Assembly (NCBI GenBank): GCA_947632485.1
Contig: CANRPJ010000001.1
Coordinates: 62,001-126,000 of the forward strand
Length of the DNA stretch: 64,000 nt
Direction: 5' to 3'
DNA from: an uncultured Muribaculaceae bacterium
Lineage (GTDB): Bacteria; Bacteroidota; Bacteroidia; Bacteroidales; Muribaculaceae
Shown here: positions 1 to 9,552 of the stretch, in pieces
Layout: each line of letters begins with the position of its first letter
Position numbering within the stretch: the first letter of the stretch is position 1
Program-made: the position numbers and the translations under genes
The notes under the pieces: generated by a model
The model's input: the letters and a program-made list of their open reading frames with translations, nothing else
Told to the model about the DNA's origin: nothing
The model's database searches: none

Positions 1-90
1 AACGCCAAGAGCGTCCCAATCTATCGATTTGTCATGCTTGAAAGGGGTGACAAGCGCCACACCCATGCCTTTAAGATTGAAATCTGCCAT
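1..90 (-). CDS. dapA: 4-hydroxy-tetrahydrodipicolinate synthase, N-terminal fragment (gene continues off window)
   Basis: Minus-strand translation from the ATG at 90: MADFNLKGMGVALVTPFKHDKSIDWDALGV, the typical DapA N-terminus (GxGVALVTPF). Confidence 0.75.
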   Translation of the reverse strand, partial: MADFNLKGMGVALVTPFKHDKSIDWDALGV

Positions 91-130
91 TATGGTAGGG
101 ATCGGTGTTTCCAAACGCAAAGTTAAGAAA

Positions 131-156
131 TCCCCGCGGCTTTACCACCGCGGGGA
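131..156 (-). terminator. Intrinsic terminator downstream of the MFS gene
   Basis: Perfect 9-bp stem TCCCCGCGG / CCGCGGGGA with 8-nt loop, followed by TTTC on the minus strand. Confidence 0.75.
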
Positions 157-183
157 CCTCCAAAAAATCATTCCTCAGGTTTA

Positions 184-2016
184 TCAGATGCCTTCTGACT
201 CCAGAGGGGTTTCTTCCACCTTGTTGTCACCTTTTCCCTCTTTCACGAATGCCACGCATATTGAGCCGATACCGAGCGAGATGCCCGCAAGAATAATCAT
301 CATATATTCCGGAGCAAGTTCGCCGGGCGAGGTAAGGAGCGAAAGAATCCAGCCGCCGGCTAAAGCCGCTACTATCTGCGGAATGCAGATAGAGCAGTTG
401 AAGAGACCGAGATACGCACCGATATTGCCACCTTTCAGTGAGTTGGTAAGAATAGTAAACGGCCATGCCAGCATTGCTGACCAGGCGCAACCTATAAGCA
501 GGAAGGCAATGAAGAGCAGCCACTGATTAGTGAAGATACCCATCAGCACAAAGCCTACGCCACCAAGCAGCAGCGAGAGCGAGTAGGAGAATTTGCGGCT
601 GCCGAGACGCGGAAGAAGCATCGCCCATAACACTGAGCCGAGAGCCTGCACTGCGTAGAGCAGACCGACCCAGTTGCCGGCGGCATTATATTCAGGGCTC
701 GCGGCATTCAGCACCGTTTTTGTCTTATACGTGCAGAGTTGTGGATCGGAAATGCGGTGAGTAGTTGCGTCTTCTACGGTAAGAGCCCCCGTCGTTTTGT
801 CGCGGGCAGCTATCGATGCAGTAGTCAGATCAACGGGACCCCTGAGTCTTGAGAGATAATCCTTTACCTCATAATCTTTCTCAGCTTTCACAGTCTTTCC
901 GTCGATTGTAAGGTTTGTGCCGCCGGCAGCCTGCTTCTCGTTAAGGGTCACCTTCGGGCGCGCCTCCGAATCGAATGCCACCATCTTGTCGCTAACCAGA
1001 GTGTCTCCGCCCGCTACTATTGTGGATGCCGGATAGAACTGACCATCGACTTCCACACCGGCCACATGGGCTCTGCCTTCCGAAACAATCATAACCGTAT
1101 CGTTGATAAGCAGATACTTTCCTTCGAAAAGCTGAGTGGCATCAGCCAGACCGGTAATGCTCTCTGTAGTAGGAGTATTGAAAGCATTATATGCCACTGT
1201 GTTAGGAGAATAGGTCCACATAAACAGAAATCCGAACCAGCAGAAGAATTGCACTAAGCTCACGGTCCAGAAGGTTTTGGGAGCCTTCACCAGAAGTTTT
1301 ATAAGATTGCTGCTTTCAGCTTTCTCACCGGCCTTCTCTTCGATTCCATTATACTCATTGTAGAGCTTCGGAGGCCATTCCTTTATCTTTACGAGCGAAT
1401 AAACCACGCAAAGCATCAGAATAGCAGCGCCGATATAGAAGGACCAGATCACGGTAGGAGGCACTACACCATTGGGAGCCGTATTCTTCATACCTATCCA
1501 GGCAAGACAGATAGGGAAGATAAAGCCCACTACGCTTCCCGCATTGCAGAGAAAGCTCTGGATAGAGTAGGCCAGTCCCTTCTGCTTCTCATTGACCATA
1601 TCGCCTACGAGCATCTTGAAGGGCTGCATAGCCATATTGATAGAGGTGTCAAGAAGCATCAGCGCAATCAGTCCGAACAGAATCGCACCTGATACGGTGA
1701 AGCTGAAGCTGCCTGCGTTTGGAAGCAGACACATTACTATCACTGCCAGTGTAGCGCCAATCATTAGATAGGGGAGGCGGCGCCCGAAGCGCGTCCATGT
1801 GCGGTCGCTCAAAGTGCCGACCAGAGGCTGCACGAGAAGACCCATCAGCGGCGGCAGAATCCAGAAATAACTCAAATCGTGGGGATCAGCGCCGATTGTG
1901 GTGAAGATTCGCGATACGTTGGCGCTCTGCAGGGCATAGGCAATCTGCACTCCGAAGAAACCGAAGCTCAGATTCCATAGTTTCCAAAAGCCCAGATCCG
2001 GCTTAGTCTTGATCAT
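184..2016 (-). CDS. MFS / GPH-type (SLC45-like) sugar transporter with a large soluble insertion
   Basis: 610 aa; MFS motifs (GTLSDRTWTRFGRRLPYL), two TM bundles separated by a roughly 150-aa hydrophilic segment. Confidence 0.85.
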   Translation of the reverse strand: MIKTKPDLGFWKLWNLSFGFFGVQIAYALQSANVSRIFTTIGADPHDLSYFWILPPLMGLLVQPLVGTLSDRTWTRFGRRLPYLMIGATLAVIVMCLLPNAGSFSFTVSGAILFGLIALMLLDTSINMAMQPFKMLVGDMVNEKQKGLAYSIQSFLCNAGSVVGFIFPICLAWIGMKNTAPNGVVPPTVIWSFYIGAAILMLCVVYSLVKIKEWPPKLYNEYNGIEEKAGEKAESSNLIKLLVKAPKTFWTVSLVQFFCWFGFLFMWTYSPNTVAYNAFNTPTTESITGLADATQLFEGKYLLINDTVMIVSEGRAHVAGVEVDGQFYPASTIVAGGDTLVSDKMVAFDSEARPKVTLNEKQAAGGTNLTIDGKTVKAEKDYEVKDYLSRLRGPVDLTTASIAARDKTTGALTVEDATTHRISDPQLCTYKTKTVLNAASPEYNAAGNWVGLLYAVQALGSVLWAMLLPRLGSRKFSYSLSLLLGGVGFVLMGIFTNQWLLFIAFLLIGCAWSAMLAWPFTILTNSLKGGNIGAYLGLFNCSICIPQIVAALAGGWILSLLTSPGELAPEYMMIILAGISLGIGSICVAFVKEGKGDNKVEETPLESEGI

Positions 2017-2053
2017 GGTAAGTCAGTATGTAAGTTTAGCTATTAATCTTCTG

Positions 2054-2899
2054 TTAATTATCTTCTTGCGAAAGCAGCCATGCAATCTCTTCCTTCCAGA
2101 TGGCGGGATCGGGAGTTTCCAGAATCAGCGGAATGCCATCGAAGCGGCTGTCGCGCATGAGGCGCCGGAAGAATTCGGCTCCTATAGTGCCTTTACCTAT
2201 GCTTTCATGGCGGTCAATCCTCGACCCGCAAGGCTTCTTGTCGTCGTTCAGGTGCATACCCCGGAGCCTTTCTGCTCCTAATATATCATCAAAAAGTCTC
2301 CAGGTATTATTGTAGCCCTCTTCAGTAGCGAGATCATAGCCTGCAGAGTAGGCATGACAGGTATCGATGCAAACCCCTACGCGGCTCTGGTCTTCTACCA
2401 TTTCGATTATTCTGGCAAGCTGCTCGAATGTGTGGCCGAGATTTGTGCCCTGACCGGCCACATTTTCCAATACGGCTGTCACTCCTTTTGTTACCGACAG
2501 GGCCTCGTTAAGGGCTTCGGCTATAAGTTTCAGGGCTTCATCTTCCGTAGAGAGATTCACATGGCTTCCGGGGTGAAGATTGAGCAGCTCAAGACCAAGC
2601 TGCTCGCAGCGCTGAAATTCTCCTATCAACGACCGCAAGGAGAGCTGGCGCTTCTCAGGATCAGCAGTGCCGGGGTTCACGAGATAGTTCGTGTGAGGCA
2701 GAATGCGGTCGGGAGTATATCCGGCTTTCTGGCAACACACCTTGAACTCTTCGGCCTCCTCATCAGTAATCTTCTTGCTTTCCCAGCGCGAACGGCTGCC
2801 GGTGAAGAATGCAAAGGCCCCGGCCCCGATTTCCAGAGCTCGTTTAGGCGCATTTACAATGCCACCTTGAGTGCTTACGTGTGCACCTACATATTTCAT
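2054..2899 (-). CDS. nfo: Deoxyribonuclease IV (endonuclease IV)
   Basis: 281 aa; motifs KYVGAHVSTQGG, NLHPGSH, VCIDTCHAYSAGYD, HLNDDKKPCGSRIDRHESIGKG. Confidence 0.95.
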   Translation of the reverse strand: MKYVGAHVSTQGGIVNAPKRALEIGAGAFAFFTGSRSRWESKKITDEEAEEFKVCCQKAGYTPDRILPHTNYLVNPGTADPEKRQLSLRSLIGEFQRCEQLGLELLNLHPGSHVNLSTEDEALKLIAEALNEALSVTKGVTAVLENVAGQGTNLGHTFEQLARIIEMVEDQSRVGVCIDTCHAYSAGYDLATEEGYNNTWRLFDDILGAERLRGMHLNDDKKPCGSRIDRHESIGKGTIGAEFFRRLMRDSRFDGIPLILETPDPAIWKEEIAWLLSQEDN

Positions 2900-3027
2900 T
2901 CCTAAGTTTGGTTAGATTGGACTTACGACTACAAAGGTAATTCTTTTTGCGAATATTTGTTACCCTTTCTGCGGCATTGTGTTTTTTTTGCTAACTTTAT
3001 AGTCAGTTTCAAAATCAGCTGAGAGAA

Positions 3028-3819
3028 ATGACTCTTCCACACCTTTCTAAAACGCGCCTTCAGCTCTACGCCTCGCTCAGTTCGGCGAAGATGCGCCGAC
3101 GCAACGGGCTCTTCACGGCGGAAGGACGTAAATGTGTGGCCGACACCATCGATGCTTTTCGGGTGCGGGCACTTCTGATGTCGTCGGAGGCTATTGAAGA
3201 AATGCCTGCATTAGCGGCTATGCCTGAGGCGGTTGAGGCAACCGCGGCAGAGATTGCAAAGGTGTCGCAGCTTTCTACGCCTCCTGATGTGATAGCCGTC
3301 TATGAGATTCCGGAGAGCAGAGTGATTAGTCCGACAGGTGGGTTGAACCTTTTGCTCGACGGAGTGCGCGATCCCGGAAACCTCGGCACCATAATAAGAT
3401 CGGCCGACTGGTTCGGTGTGGAGGCTATATTTTGCTCCCCTGACTGTGCTGACGCTTTCAATCCGAAGACCGTGCAGGCTACAATGGGAGCTCTCGGAAG
3501 GGTCAGAATTGAATATGCCGATCTCACTGAAGTGATTGCCCGGGCTCCGGAGCTGCCCGTATATGGCATGATGCTTGAAGGAGAAAATATTTATGGAGCT
3601 GCTCTTGAAGATAACGCCTTCATCGCTATGGGCAACGAAGGCACGGGGCTCTCTGAGGCTATGAGAAAGAAAATCACCAAGGGATTGCTTCTACCTCCCT
3701 TTCCACCCGAGCGCCTCGGCACCCCCGGCTGCAGCGAGAGTCTCAATGTAGCTGTAGCCACATCGGTTACCTTGGCGGAATTCAGAGGCCGGGGAGCCCG
3801 AAAAAGAATAAAGGAATAG
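3028..3819 (+). CDS. TrmH/SpoU family RNA 2'-O-methyltransferase
   Basis: 263 aa; SPOUT motifs LLDGVRDPGNLGTIIRSADWFG, IAMGNEGTGLS, ESLNVAVATSV. Confidence 0.92.
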   Translation: MTLPHLSKTRLQLYASLSSAKMRRRNGLFTAEGRKCVADTIDAFRVRALLMSSEAIEEMPALAAMPEAVEATAAEIAKVSQLSTPPDVIAVYEIPESRVISPTGGLNLLLDGVRDPGNLGTIIRSADWFGVEAIFCSPDCADAFNPKTVQATMGALGRVRIEYADLTEVIARAPELPVYGMMLEGENIYGAALEDNAFIAMGNEGTGLSEAMRKKITKGLLLPPFPPERLGTPGCSESLNVAVATSVTLAEFRGRGARKRIKE

Positions 3820-3822
3820 GAT

Positions 3823-5193
3823 ATGGCAGTAACAAAGTATAAATCAGTATATTTTTGTAACTCTTGCGGTTATGAAAGCCCGAAATGGCTTGGCAAGTGT
3901 CCTGCTTGCGGAGAGTGGAACACCATGACAGAGCAGAAGGTGGCTACCAAATCATCGTCAAGGAAAAAAGGTTCGTTGATAGAGTCTACGTCTGTACCTC
4001 TTCATATAGATGAGATTGAGGCTGAGTCACAACCCCATATCAAGCTCCCTTCGGGAGAGCTCAACCGGGTTTTAGGCGGAGGCCTGGTTCCGGGCAGTCT
4101 GACTCTTCTTGGTGGCGAACCCGGTATCGGCAAATCTACGCTGCTGCTGCAAAACATTCTTTCCATGCGTAAGCGAAAGGTGCTCTATGTGTCGGGTGAG
4201 GAGAGTGCTACTCAGCTCAAGCTGCGTGCCGACCGAATAGGGCGCCCGGGCTCTAATGTGCATGTGCTGTGCGAAACGGATCTTGATCAGGTGTTTACCC
4301 ACATAGCCAATCTTAATCCCGATCTGGTGATTATTGATTCGATCCAGACCATGCAGTCAGCTGATGTGGAGTCAGCTCCCGGCAGTGTTACTCAGGTGCG
4401 CGAATGTGCAGCCGCGCTGCTGCGCTATGCCAAGCAGTCGGGAGTCCCCGTAATGCTTGTAGGGCATATTAATAAGGAGGGCTCGATAGCGGGTCCGAAG
4501 GTGCTTGAGCATATTGTTGATACCGTGCTGCAGTTCGAGGGCGACCGCCAATACCTCTACAGGATAGTCAGGGCGATCAAGAACCGATTCGGTAGCACTT
4601 CGGAAATAGGAATCTATGAGATGGTGACCCAGGGTCTCAGGGAGGTTAAGAATCCTTCGGAGATTCTTCTATCTCAAAATCGCGACGAGACCATGAGCGG
4701 AACCTCTATTGGAGTTACAATAGAAGGTGTGCGGCCCTTCCTTGTTGAGGTTCAGGCGCTTGTTTCCACGGCAGCATACGGCACTCCACAGCGCAGTGTC
4801 ACCGGATTCGACCAGCGGCGTCTCAATATGCTTCTGGCGGTGCTTGAGAAGCGGGCCCGCTTCAAACTCGGGCAGAAAGATGTGTTTCTCAATATAGCTG
4901 GGGGTCTCAAGGTATCTGATCCGGCTCTTGACCTGGCAGTAGTGGCAGCGGTGATGTCGAGCAATTTCGATATAGCCGTGCCGGGAGATTCGGCATTTGC
5001 CGGAGAGGTAGGCCTGAGCGGTGAAATTCGCGCGGTTACGAGAATCGACCAGCGCGTGTCTGAGGCGCGTAAACTTGGTTTCAGACGCATTTTCGTGCCT
5101 CGAGGCAGCCTTAAAGGTCAGGATAAGCCGGAAGGCATCGAGGTGCGTGAATGTCATAAAATAGAAGATATGCTTCGAGAGATTTTCTCCTGA
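3823..5193 (+). CDS. radA: DNA repair protein RadA
   Basis: 456 aa; N-terminal C4 zinc finger (CNSCGYESPKWLGKCPACGEWNT), Walker A GGEPGIGKST, KNRFGST motif, Lon-like C-terminus. Confidence 0.97.
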   Translation: MAVTKYKSVYFCNSCGYESPKWLGKCPACGEWNTMTEQKVATKSSSRKKGSLIESTSVPLHIDEIEAESQPHIKLPSGELNRVLGGGLVPGSLTLLGGEPGIGKSTLLLQNILSMRKRKVLYVSGEESATQLKLRADRIGRPGSNVHVLCETDLDQVFTHIANLNPDLVIIDSIQTMQSADVESAPGSVTQVRECAAALLRYAKQSGVPVMLVGHINKEGSIAGPKVLEHIVDTVLQFEGDRQYLYRIVRAIKNRFGSTSEIGIYEMVTQGLREVKNPSEILLSQNRDETMSGTSIGVTIEGVRPFLVEVQALVSTAAYGTPQRSVTGFDQRRLNMLLAVLEKRARFKLGQKDVFLNIAGGLKVSDPALDLAVVAAVMSSNFDIAVPGDSAFAGEVGLSGEIRAVTRIDQRVSEARKLGFRRIFVPRGSLKGQDKPEGIEVRECHKIEDMLREIFS

Positions 5194-5251
5194 ATGCAAA
5201 TCTTTTTGAGGAATTTTGATGCGGAATCGCCGGAGGTTACGAAATTATTAG

Positions 5252-5259
5252 TAAATTTG
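5252..5259 (+). promoter_or_regulatory. Bacteroidetes -7 promoter motif (TAAATTTG) upstream of ftsE
   Basis: Matches TAnnTTTG 20 nt before the ATG; no clear -33 TTTG. Confidence 0.35.
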
Positions 5260-5278
5260 CCATGTTTTTGCAAGCGTA

Positions 5279-5947
5279 ATGAGCATCGTAAGCTATAAAC
5301 ATGTGGATGTTGACCGTGCTGAGCGCACAGTGCTGAAAGATGTCTCGTTGCAGCTTTCAGAAGGCGAGTTCTGCTATCTTGTAGGCCGTGTAGGAAGCGG
5401 CAAGAGCAGCCTGATGAAATCGATGTATGCCGAGGTGCCTCTCCGTGGAGGCGAGGAGGCGAGCGTGTTGGGGTTTGATGTTATGAAGCTCAAGCGCAGG
5501 CAGATTCCTATGCTCCGTAGAGGTATCGGCATAGTGTTTCAGGATTTTCAGCTGCTTCAGGATCGTTCGGTGCGCGGAAATCTGGAGTTTGTGCTCCGGG
5601 CCACCGGCTGGTGCTCGCGTTCCGATATTGACCGCCGCATAGAAGAGGTGCTTGCCTCGGTAGGTATGGTCAACAAGAACTATAAGATGCCTCACGAGCT
5701 GAGCGGCGGCGAGCAGCAGCGAATAGTGATTGCCCGCGCGTTGTTGAATGAGCCTAAGCTGATTCTGGCCGATGAGCCGACCGGAAATCTTGATCCGGAG
5801 ACCGGCTATCAGATAGTAGGGCTTCTTCACAGTCTGGCGTCGGCCGGCAGGGCAGTGCTGATGGCGACCCACAACCGGCAGCTTGTGGAAGATTTCCCGG
5901 CGAGAGTGGCCCGTTGCGTAGACAAGAGGCTGCTGGAAGAGAATTGA
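5279..5947 (+). CDS. ftsE: Cell division ATP-binding protein FtsE (ABC ATPase)
   Basis: 222 aa; Walker [10 protein letters not shown], signature LSGGEQQRI, Walker [13 protein letters not shown]. No adjacent ftsX. Confidence 0.88.
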   Translation: MSIVSYKHVDVDRAERTVLKDVSLQLSEGEFCYLVGRVGSGKSSLMKSMYAEVPLRGGEEASVLGFDVMKLKRRQIPMLRRGIGIVFQDFQLLQDRSVRGNLEFVLRATGWCSRSDIDRRIEEVLASVGMVNKNYKMPHELSGGEQQRIVIARALLNEPKLILADEPTGNLDPETGYQIVGLLHSLASAGRAVLMATHNRQLVEDFPARVARCVDKRLLEEN

Positions 5948-6034
5948 TCGCCATGAAGGCGATAAGATAAAAAAGCGAAGTTTGGACGTGAGTCCGGGCG
6001 AAGCTATTCTTGGTAAATTTTAATGGTTAAACTA

Positions 6035-6066
6035 ATTGAAGCCTGGCCGTGAGGTCGGGCTTCAAT
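6035..6066 (+). terminator. Hairpin between ftsE and the NADH dehydrogenase gene
   Basis: 9-bp perfect arms ATTGAAGCC / GGCTTCAAT with additional pairing in the loop. Confidence 0.45.
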
Positions 6067-6095
6067 GATTTTATCAAACCCTATGGCTGTTAAAA

Positions 6096-7421
6096 TTGTT
6101 GAATGAAAAGGATTATGTAACGGTAAGTGATAAATCTATGACAGGAGAAAAGAAGCACCTCGTGATAATTGGAGGTGGATTTGCCGGGCTGAATCTATTG
6201 CGCAAGACCGACAAATCGAAATATAACGTCACGCTCGTAGACCGGAATAACTATCATAGTTTTCCTCCGCTCTTTTATCAGGTGGCATCGGCCGGACTGG
6301 ATCCTGCCGGAATCAGCTATCCGCTGAGGCGGGAGGTGCACCATTATAAGAAAGATGGTGTGAATTTCAATCTCGGTGATGTAAAGGAGATCGATACGGA
6401 AAATCATACGATCACCACTGACCGGGAGGTAATAAGTTATGACATAGCGGTGATAGCCGCAGGCACTACCAATAACTTTTTCGGTATTGAGGACCTTGAG
6501 CACAGAGTCTACACTTTGAAATCGACCGGCGAGGCTCTTACGCTCCGGAATGAAGTGCTTAGGCGTCTGGAGGTGGCTTCTATCGAGCCTGACGCTTCTA
6601 AGAGGCGCGAGTTGCTTAGATTTGTAGTGGTTGGAGGAGGTCCCACCGGGGTAGAGATAGCCGGTGCGCTTGGAGAGATGAAGAGATATCTGATTGATCG
6701 CGAATATCCGCAAATCGATAAGGAGGAGGTATCCATCACCTTGATAGAAGGTAGCGGGAAACTGCTCGGCGCTATGGGCGGCAAAGCATCGGACCTTGCC
6801 TATAAGTATCTAAATAATCTTTTGGTCGACATAGACTTGGATAAGCAGATGAAGAGCTATGATGGTCAGAAGATTGAATGTGCAGATGGCACTGTATATG
6901 AATCGTCACTGGTGATATGGACGGCGGGAGTGACAACAGTCGATATCACTTTTGCAAAGGGTCAGCCTCAATATGGGCGAGGACGCCGTATTATGGTCGA
7001 TGAGTTCAATAAAGTAGAGGGTATCAATGATTTATATGCTATTGGCGACATTTCGTTGATGACTTCTGACCCGAATTTTAATGGCGGGCACCCCCAGCTC
7101 GCCCAGGTAGCTATCCAGCAGGCCAGAAATCTTGCATCTAATCTGAACAGAGAAAATCGCAGGAAGTCGTTCAGATACCACGATAAAGGGACAATGGCAA
7201 CAGTAGGACGAAACCGAGCCGTGGTCGATCTTAAGCATCTCTGTTTCGGTGGCTTTAAGGCATGGTTTATCTGGATGTTCATTCACCTGATGTCGATTTT
7301 AGGTGCCCGCAACCGAATCACTGTCTTGATCAACTGGGTCTGGAGCTATTTTACTTATGGCTCCTCGCTTCGCATGGTCTTCATGGCTTCGCGCATGCCG
7401 GACTGGGCTAAGAAAGCATAG
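6096..7421 (+). CDS. ndh: Type II NADH:quinone oxidoreductase (start may be the ATG at 6138)
   Basis: 441 aa; dual Rossmann motifs IIGGGFAGL and VVGGGPTGVEIAG; LYAIGD motif. Confidence 0.9.
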   Translation: MLNEKDYVTVSDKSMTGEKKHLVIIGGGFAGLNLLRKTDKSKYNVTLVDRNNYHSFPPLFYQVASAGLDPAGISYPLRREVHHYKKDGVNFNLGDVKEIDTENHTITTDREVISYDIAVIAAGTTNNFFGIEDLEHRVYTLKSTGEALTLRNEVLRRLEVASIEPDASKRRELLRFVVVGGGPTGVEIAGALGEMKRYLIDREYPQIDKEEVSITLIEGSGKLLGAMGGKASDLAYKYLNNLLVDIDLDKQMKSYDGQKIECADGTVYESSLVIWTAGVTTVDITFAKGQPQYGRGRRIMVDEFNKVEGINDLYAIGDISLMTSDPNFNGGHPQLAQVAIQQARNLASNLNRENRRKSFRYHDKGTMATVGRNRAVVDLKHLCFGGFKAWFIWMFIHLMSILGARNRITVLINWVWSYFTYGSSLRMVFMASRMPDWAKKA

Positions 7422-7424
7422 CTT

Positions 7425-7451
7425 AAGGGTCGAGCCGGAGACAGGACCCTT
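7425..7451 (+). terminator. Candidate hairpin terminator after ndh
   Basis: AAGGGTC / GACCCTT arms immediately downstream of the stop codon; no strong T-tract. Confidence 0.4.
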
Positions 7452-7600
7452 GACAGCCTTGACACGCTTTTGGGGTCAATATCCTGATTTATAATATTAT
7501 AAGCATATTTTGGTGTCAAGGTGGCATAATTTTATTGCTACCAGTGTCGGTTATAGCCAAAAGAGAGTTTTATTTTGAAGAAAAGCAATTGTCGGCGCAG

Positions 7601-7632
7601 TTTGTCTATGTCGCAGGAAAAGGCTATCTTTG
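7601..7632 (+). promoter_or_regulatory. Bacteroidetes-type promoter upstream of mutA
   Basis: -33 TTTG (7601-7604), 20-nt spacer, -7 TATCTTTG (7625-7632). Confidence 0.7.
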
Positions 7633-7698
7633 CAGAGGCAAGAAAAAGGATTTCAATCCTGATGATATTTCAACAACAATAAGCGAAAGCTGACAATT

Positions 7699-9549
7699 AT
7701 GGCAGAAAAAAAAGAAAAACTCTTTGACATGTTTCCGCCGATTTCCACTGAAGAGTGGATGGCGAAAATCAATGTCGACCTGAAGGGTGCCGATTTCCAG
7801 AAGAAACTGGTATGGCGCACCAACGAGGGCTTCAACGTGCAGCCTTTCTACCGTAGGGAAGATCTGGCGAACCTCACTACGCTGGGTTCGCTTCCCGGAC
7901 AGTTCCCCTACGTGCGCGGTACCCGCGACAACAACGACTGGCTGATCCGCCAGGAGGTGACCGGCGCAACGGCTCAGGAAATCAACGACAATGCTCGCCA
8001 CGCACTGGATCGCGGCTGCGATTCAATCAGCGTGAAGCTCGGTGAGGTAGCTGCTCAGGAGCTTCCTGCAGTGCTTGCAGGCATCGACCTCAAGAAGGTG
8101 GAGGTCAACGTGAACTGCTGCCCCGGCTGCGCTGTAGAGGTGGCCGAAGTGCTTGTAGACTGCATCAAGAAAGTCGGTGCTGAGAAGGAGTTCCGTGGTT
8201 CGGTAGCTTTTGATCCGTTCCGTCGCCTGCTCCGTCATGGTCTGGAGTTCAAGAAAGACATTAAAGAAGAGGCTCTGAAGCTCTATGAGGTGGTAAAACC
8301 GATAGAAGGTCTCCGCTGCTTTGCCGTAGACAGCTTCTTGCTCAATAACGCAGGTGCCTATATCACTCAGGAGCTCGGTTACGCTCTTGCATGGGGTGCT
8401 GAATGGCTCACGATGCTTACCGAAGCCGGTCTTACCCCCTGCGAGGTTGCTAAGCGCGTGAAATTCAATATGGGTATCTCCTCCAACTATTTCATGGAGA
8501 TAGCCAAATTCCGCGCAGGTCGTCTGCTTTGGGCAGAGATCGTGAAGGCTTACGGCGCAGAGGAAGAATGTTGCAAGATGTCGGTTCACGCTATCACGAG
8601 CCAGTTTAACCAGACGATCTACGATGCTCACGTGAATCTGCTCCGCTCAATGACTGAGACCATGAGTGCCGCAATTGCCGGTGTGGATTCGATCGAGACG
8701 CTTCCGTTTGATCTTCAGTATGAGAAGCCCGATGAGTTCAGCGAGCGCATAGCCCGCAACCAGCAGCTCCTCCTCCGCGAGGAGAGCCATCTGAATAAGG
8801 TGGTGGATCCTTCGGGTGGTTCCTACTATATTGAGGTGCTTACTGATTCTATTGCTACCCAGGCCTGGAAACTCTTCAACGAGGTAGAGGAGCAGGGCGG
8901 CTTCCTGGCAGAGCTCCGTAAGGGTGAGATCCAGGCAAAGGTAAATGAATCGGGAGTGAAGCGTCATCTCGACGTGGCTCGCCGCAAAGAGATCCTGCTT
9001 GGCACCAACCAGTATCCTAACTTCAACGAGACCGCTCTCCAGAAGATCACCAAGACCGGTTGCAACTGCGGTTGCGGCTGTGGCGAACCGACCGACGGCG
9101 CTGTAGAGTCGCTCAACTTTGACCGCGCAGCCAGCCAGTTTGAGGCTCTCCGCCTTGACACTGAGCGCAGCGGTAAGCGTCCGAAGGTGTTCATGCTTAC
9201 GATCGGCAATCTCGCCATGCGTCTGGCCCGCGCTCAGTTCAGCGCTAACTTCTTCGGCTGCGCAGGCTATGAGATTATCGACAATATCGGCTTCAACACC
9301 GTGAAGGAAGGTATTGATGCCGCTATGGAGAAGGGTGCCGACGTAGTGGTGCTCTGCTCAAGCGACGATGAATATGCCCAGTATGCTCCCGAGGCTTATA
9401 AGGAGCTTGGCGACCGTGCCTTGTTTGTGGTTGCCGGCGCTCCCGCCTGCATGGACGAACTCAAAGAGAAGGGTATAGAGCATTTCATTCACGTGCGCGT
9501 CAATGTGCTCGACACGCTTATAGAGTTTAACGCTAAACTGCTGAAGTAA
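7699..9549 (+). CDS. mutA: Methylmalonyl-CoA mutase small subunit
   Basis: 616 aa; mutase N-terminal domain plus degenerate B12-like C-terminal domain; upstream of mutB. Confidence 0.95.
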   Translation: MAEKKEKLFDMFPPISTEEWMAKINVDLKGADFQKKLVWRTNEGFNVQPFYRREDLANLTTLGSLPGQFPYVRGTRDNNDWLIRQEVTGATAQEINDNARHALDRGCDSISVKLGEVAAQELPAVLAGIDLKKVEVNVNCCPGCAVEVAEVLVDCIKKVGAEKEFRGSVAFDPFRRLLRHGLEFKKDIKEEALKLYEVVKPIEGLRCFAVDSFLLNNAGAYITQELGYALAWGAEWLTMLTEAGLTPCEVAKRVKFNMGISSNYFMEIAKFRAGRLLWAEIVKAYGAEEECCKMSVHAITSQFNQTIYDAHVNLLRSMTETMSAAIAGVDSIETLPFDLQYEKPDEFSERIARNQQLLLREESHLNKVVDPSGGSYYIEVLTDSIATQAWKLFNEVEEQGGFLAELRKGEIQAKVNESGVKRHLDVARRKEILLGTNQYPNFNETALQKITKTGCNCGCGCGEPTDGAVESLNFDRAASQFEALRLDTERSGKRPKVFMLTIGNLAMRLARAQFSANFFGCAGYEIIDNIGFNTVKEGIDAAMEKGADVVVLCSSDDEYAQYAPEAYKELGDRALFVVAGAPACMDELKEKGIEHFIHVRVNVLDTLIEFNAKLLK

Positions 9550-9552
9550 GAC

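Noticed and set aside
7521-7540. Possible sigma-54 site (TGGCATAATTTTATTGCT) upstream of mutA
   Set aside because: Spacing between GG and GC is 12 nt, and a well-formed TTTG-N20-TATCTTTG promoter exists downstream.
7422-7698. Cobalamin riboswitch upstream of B12-dependent mutAB
   Set aside because: No recognisable B12-box or expected conserved core; only simple inverted repeats are present.
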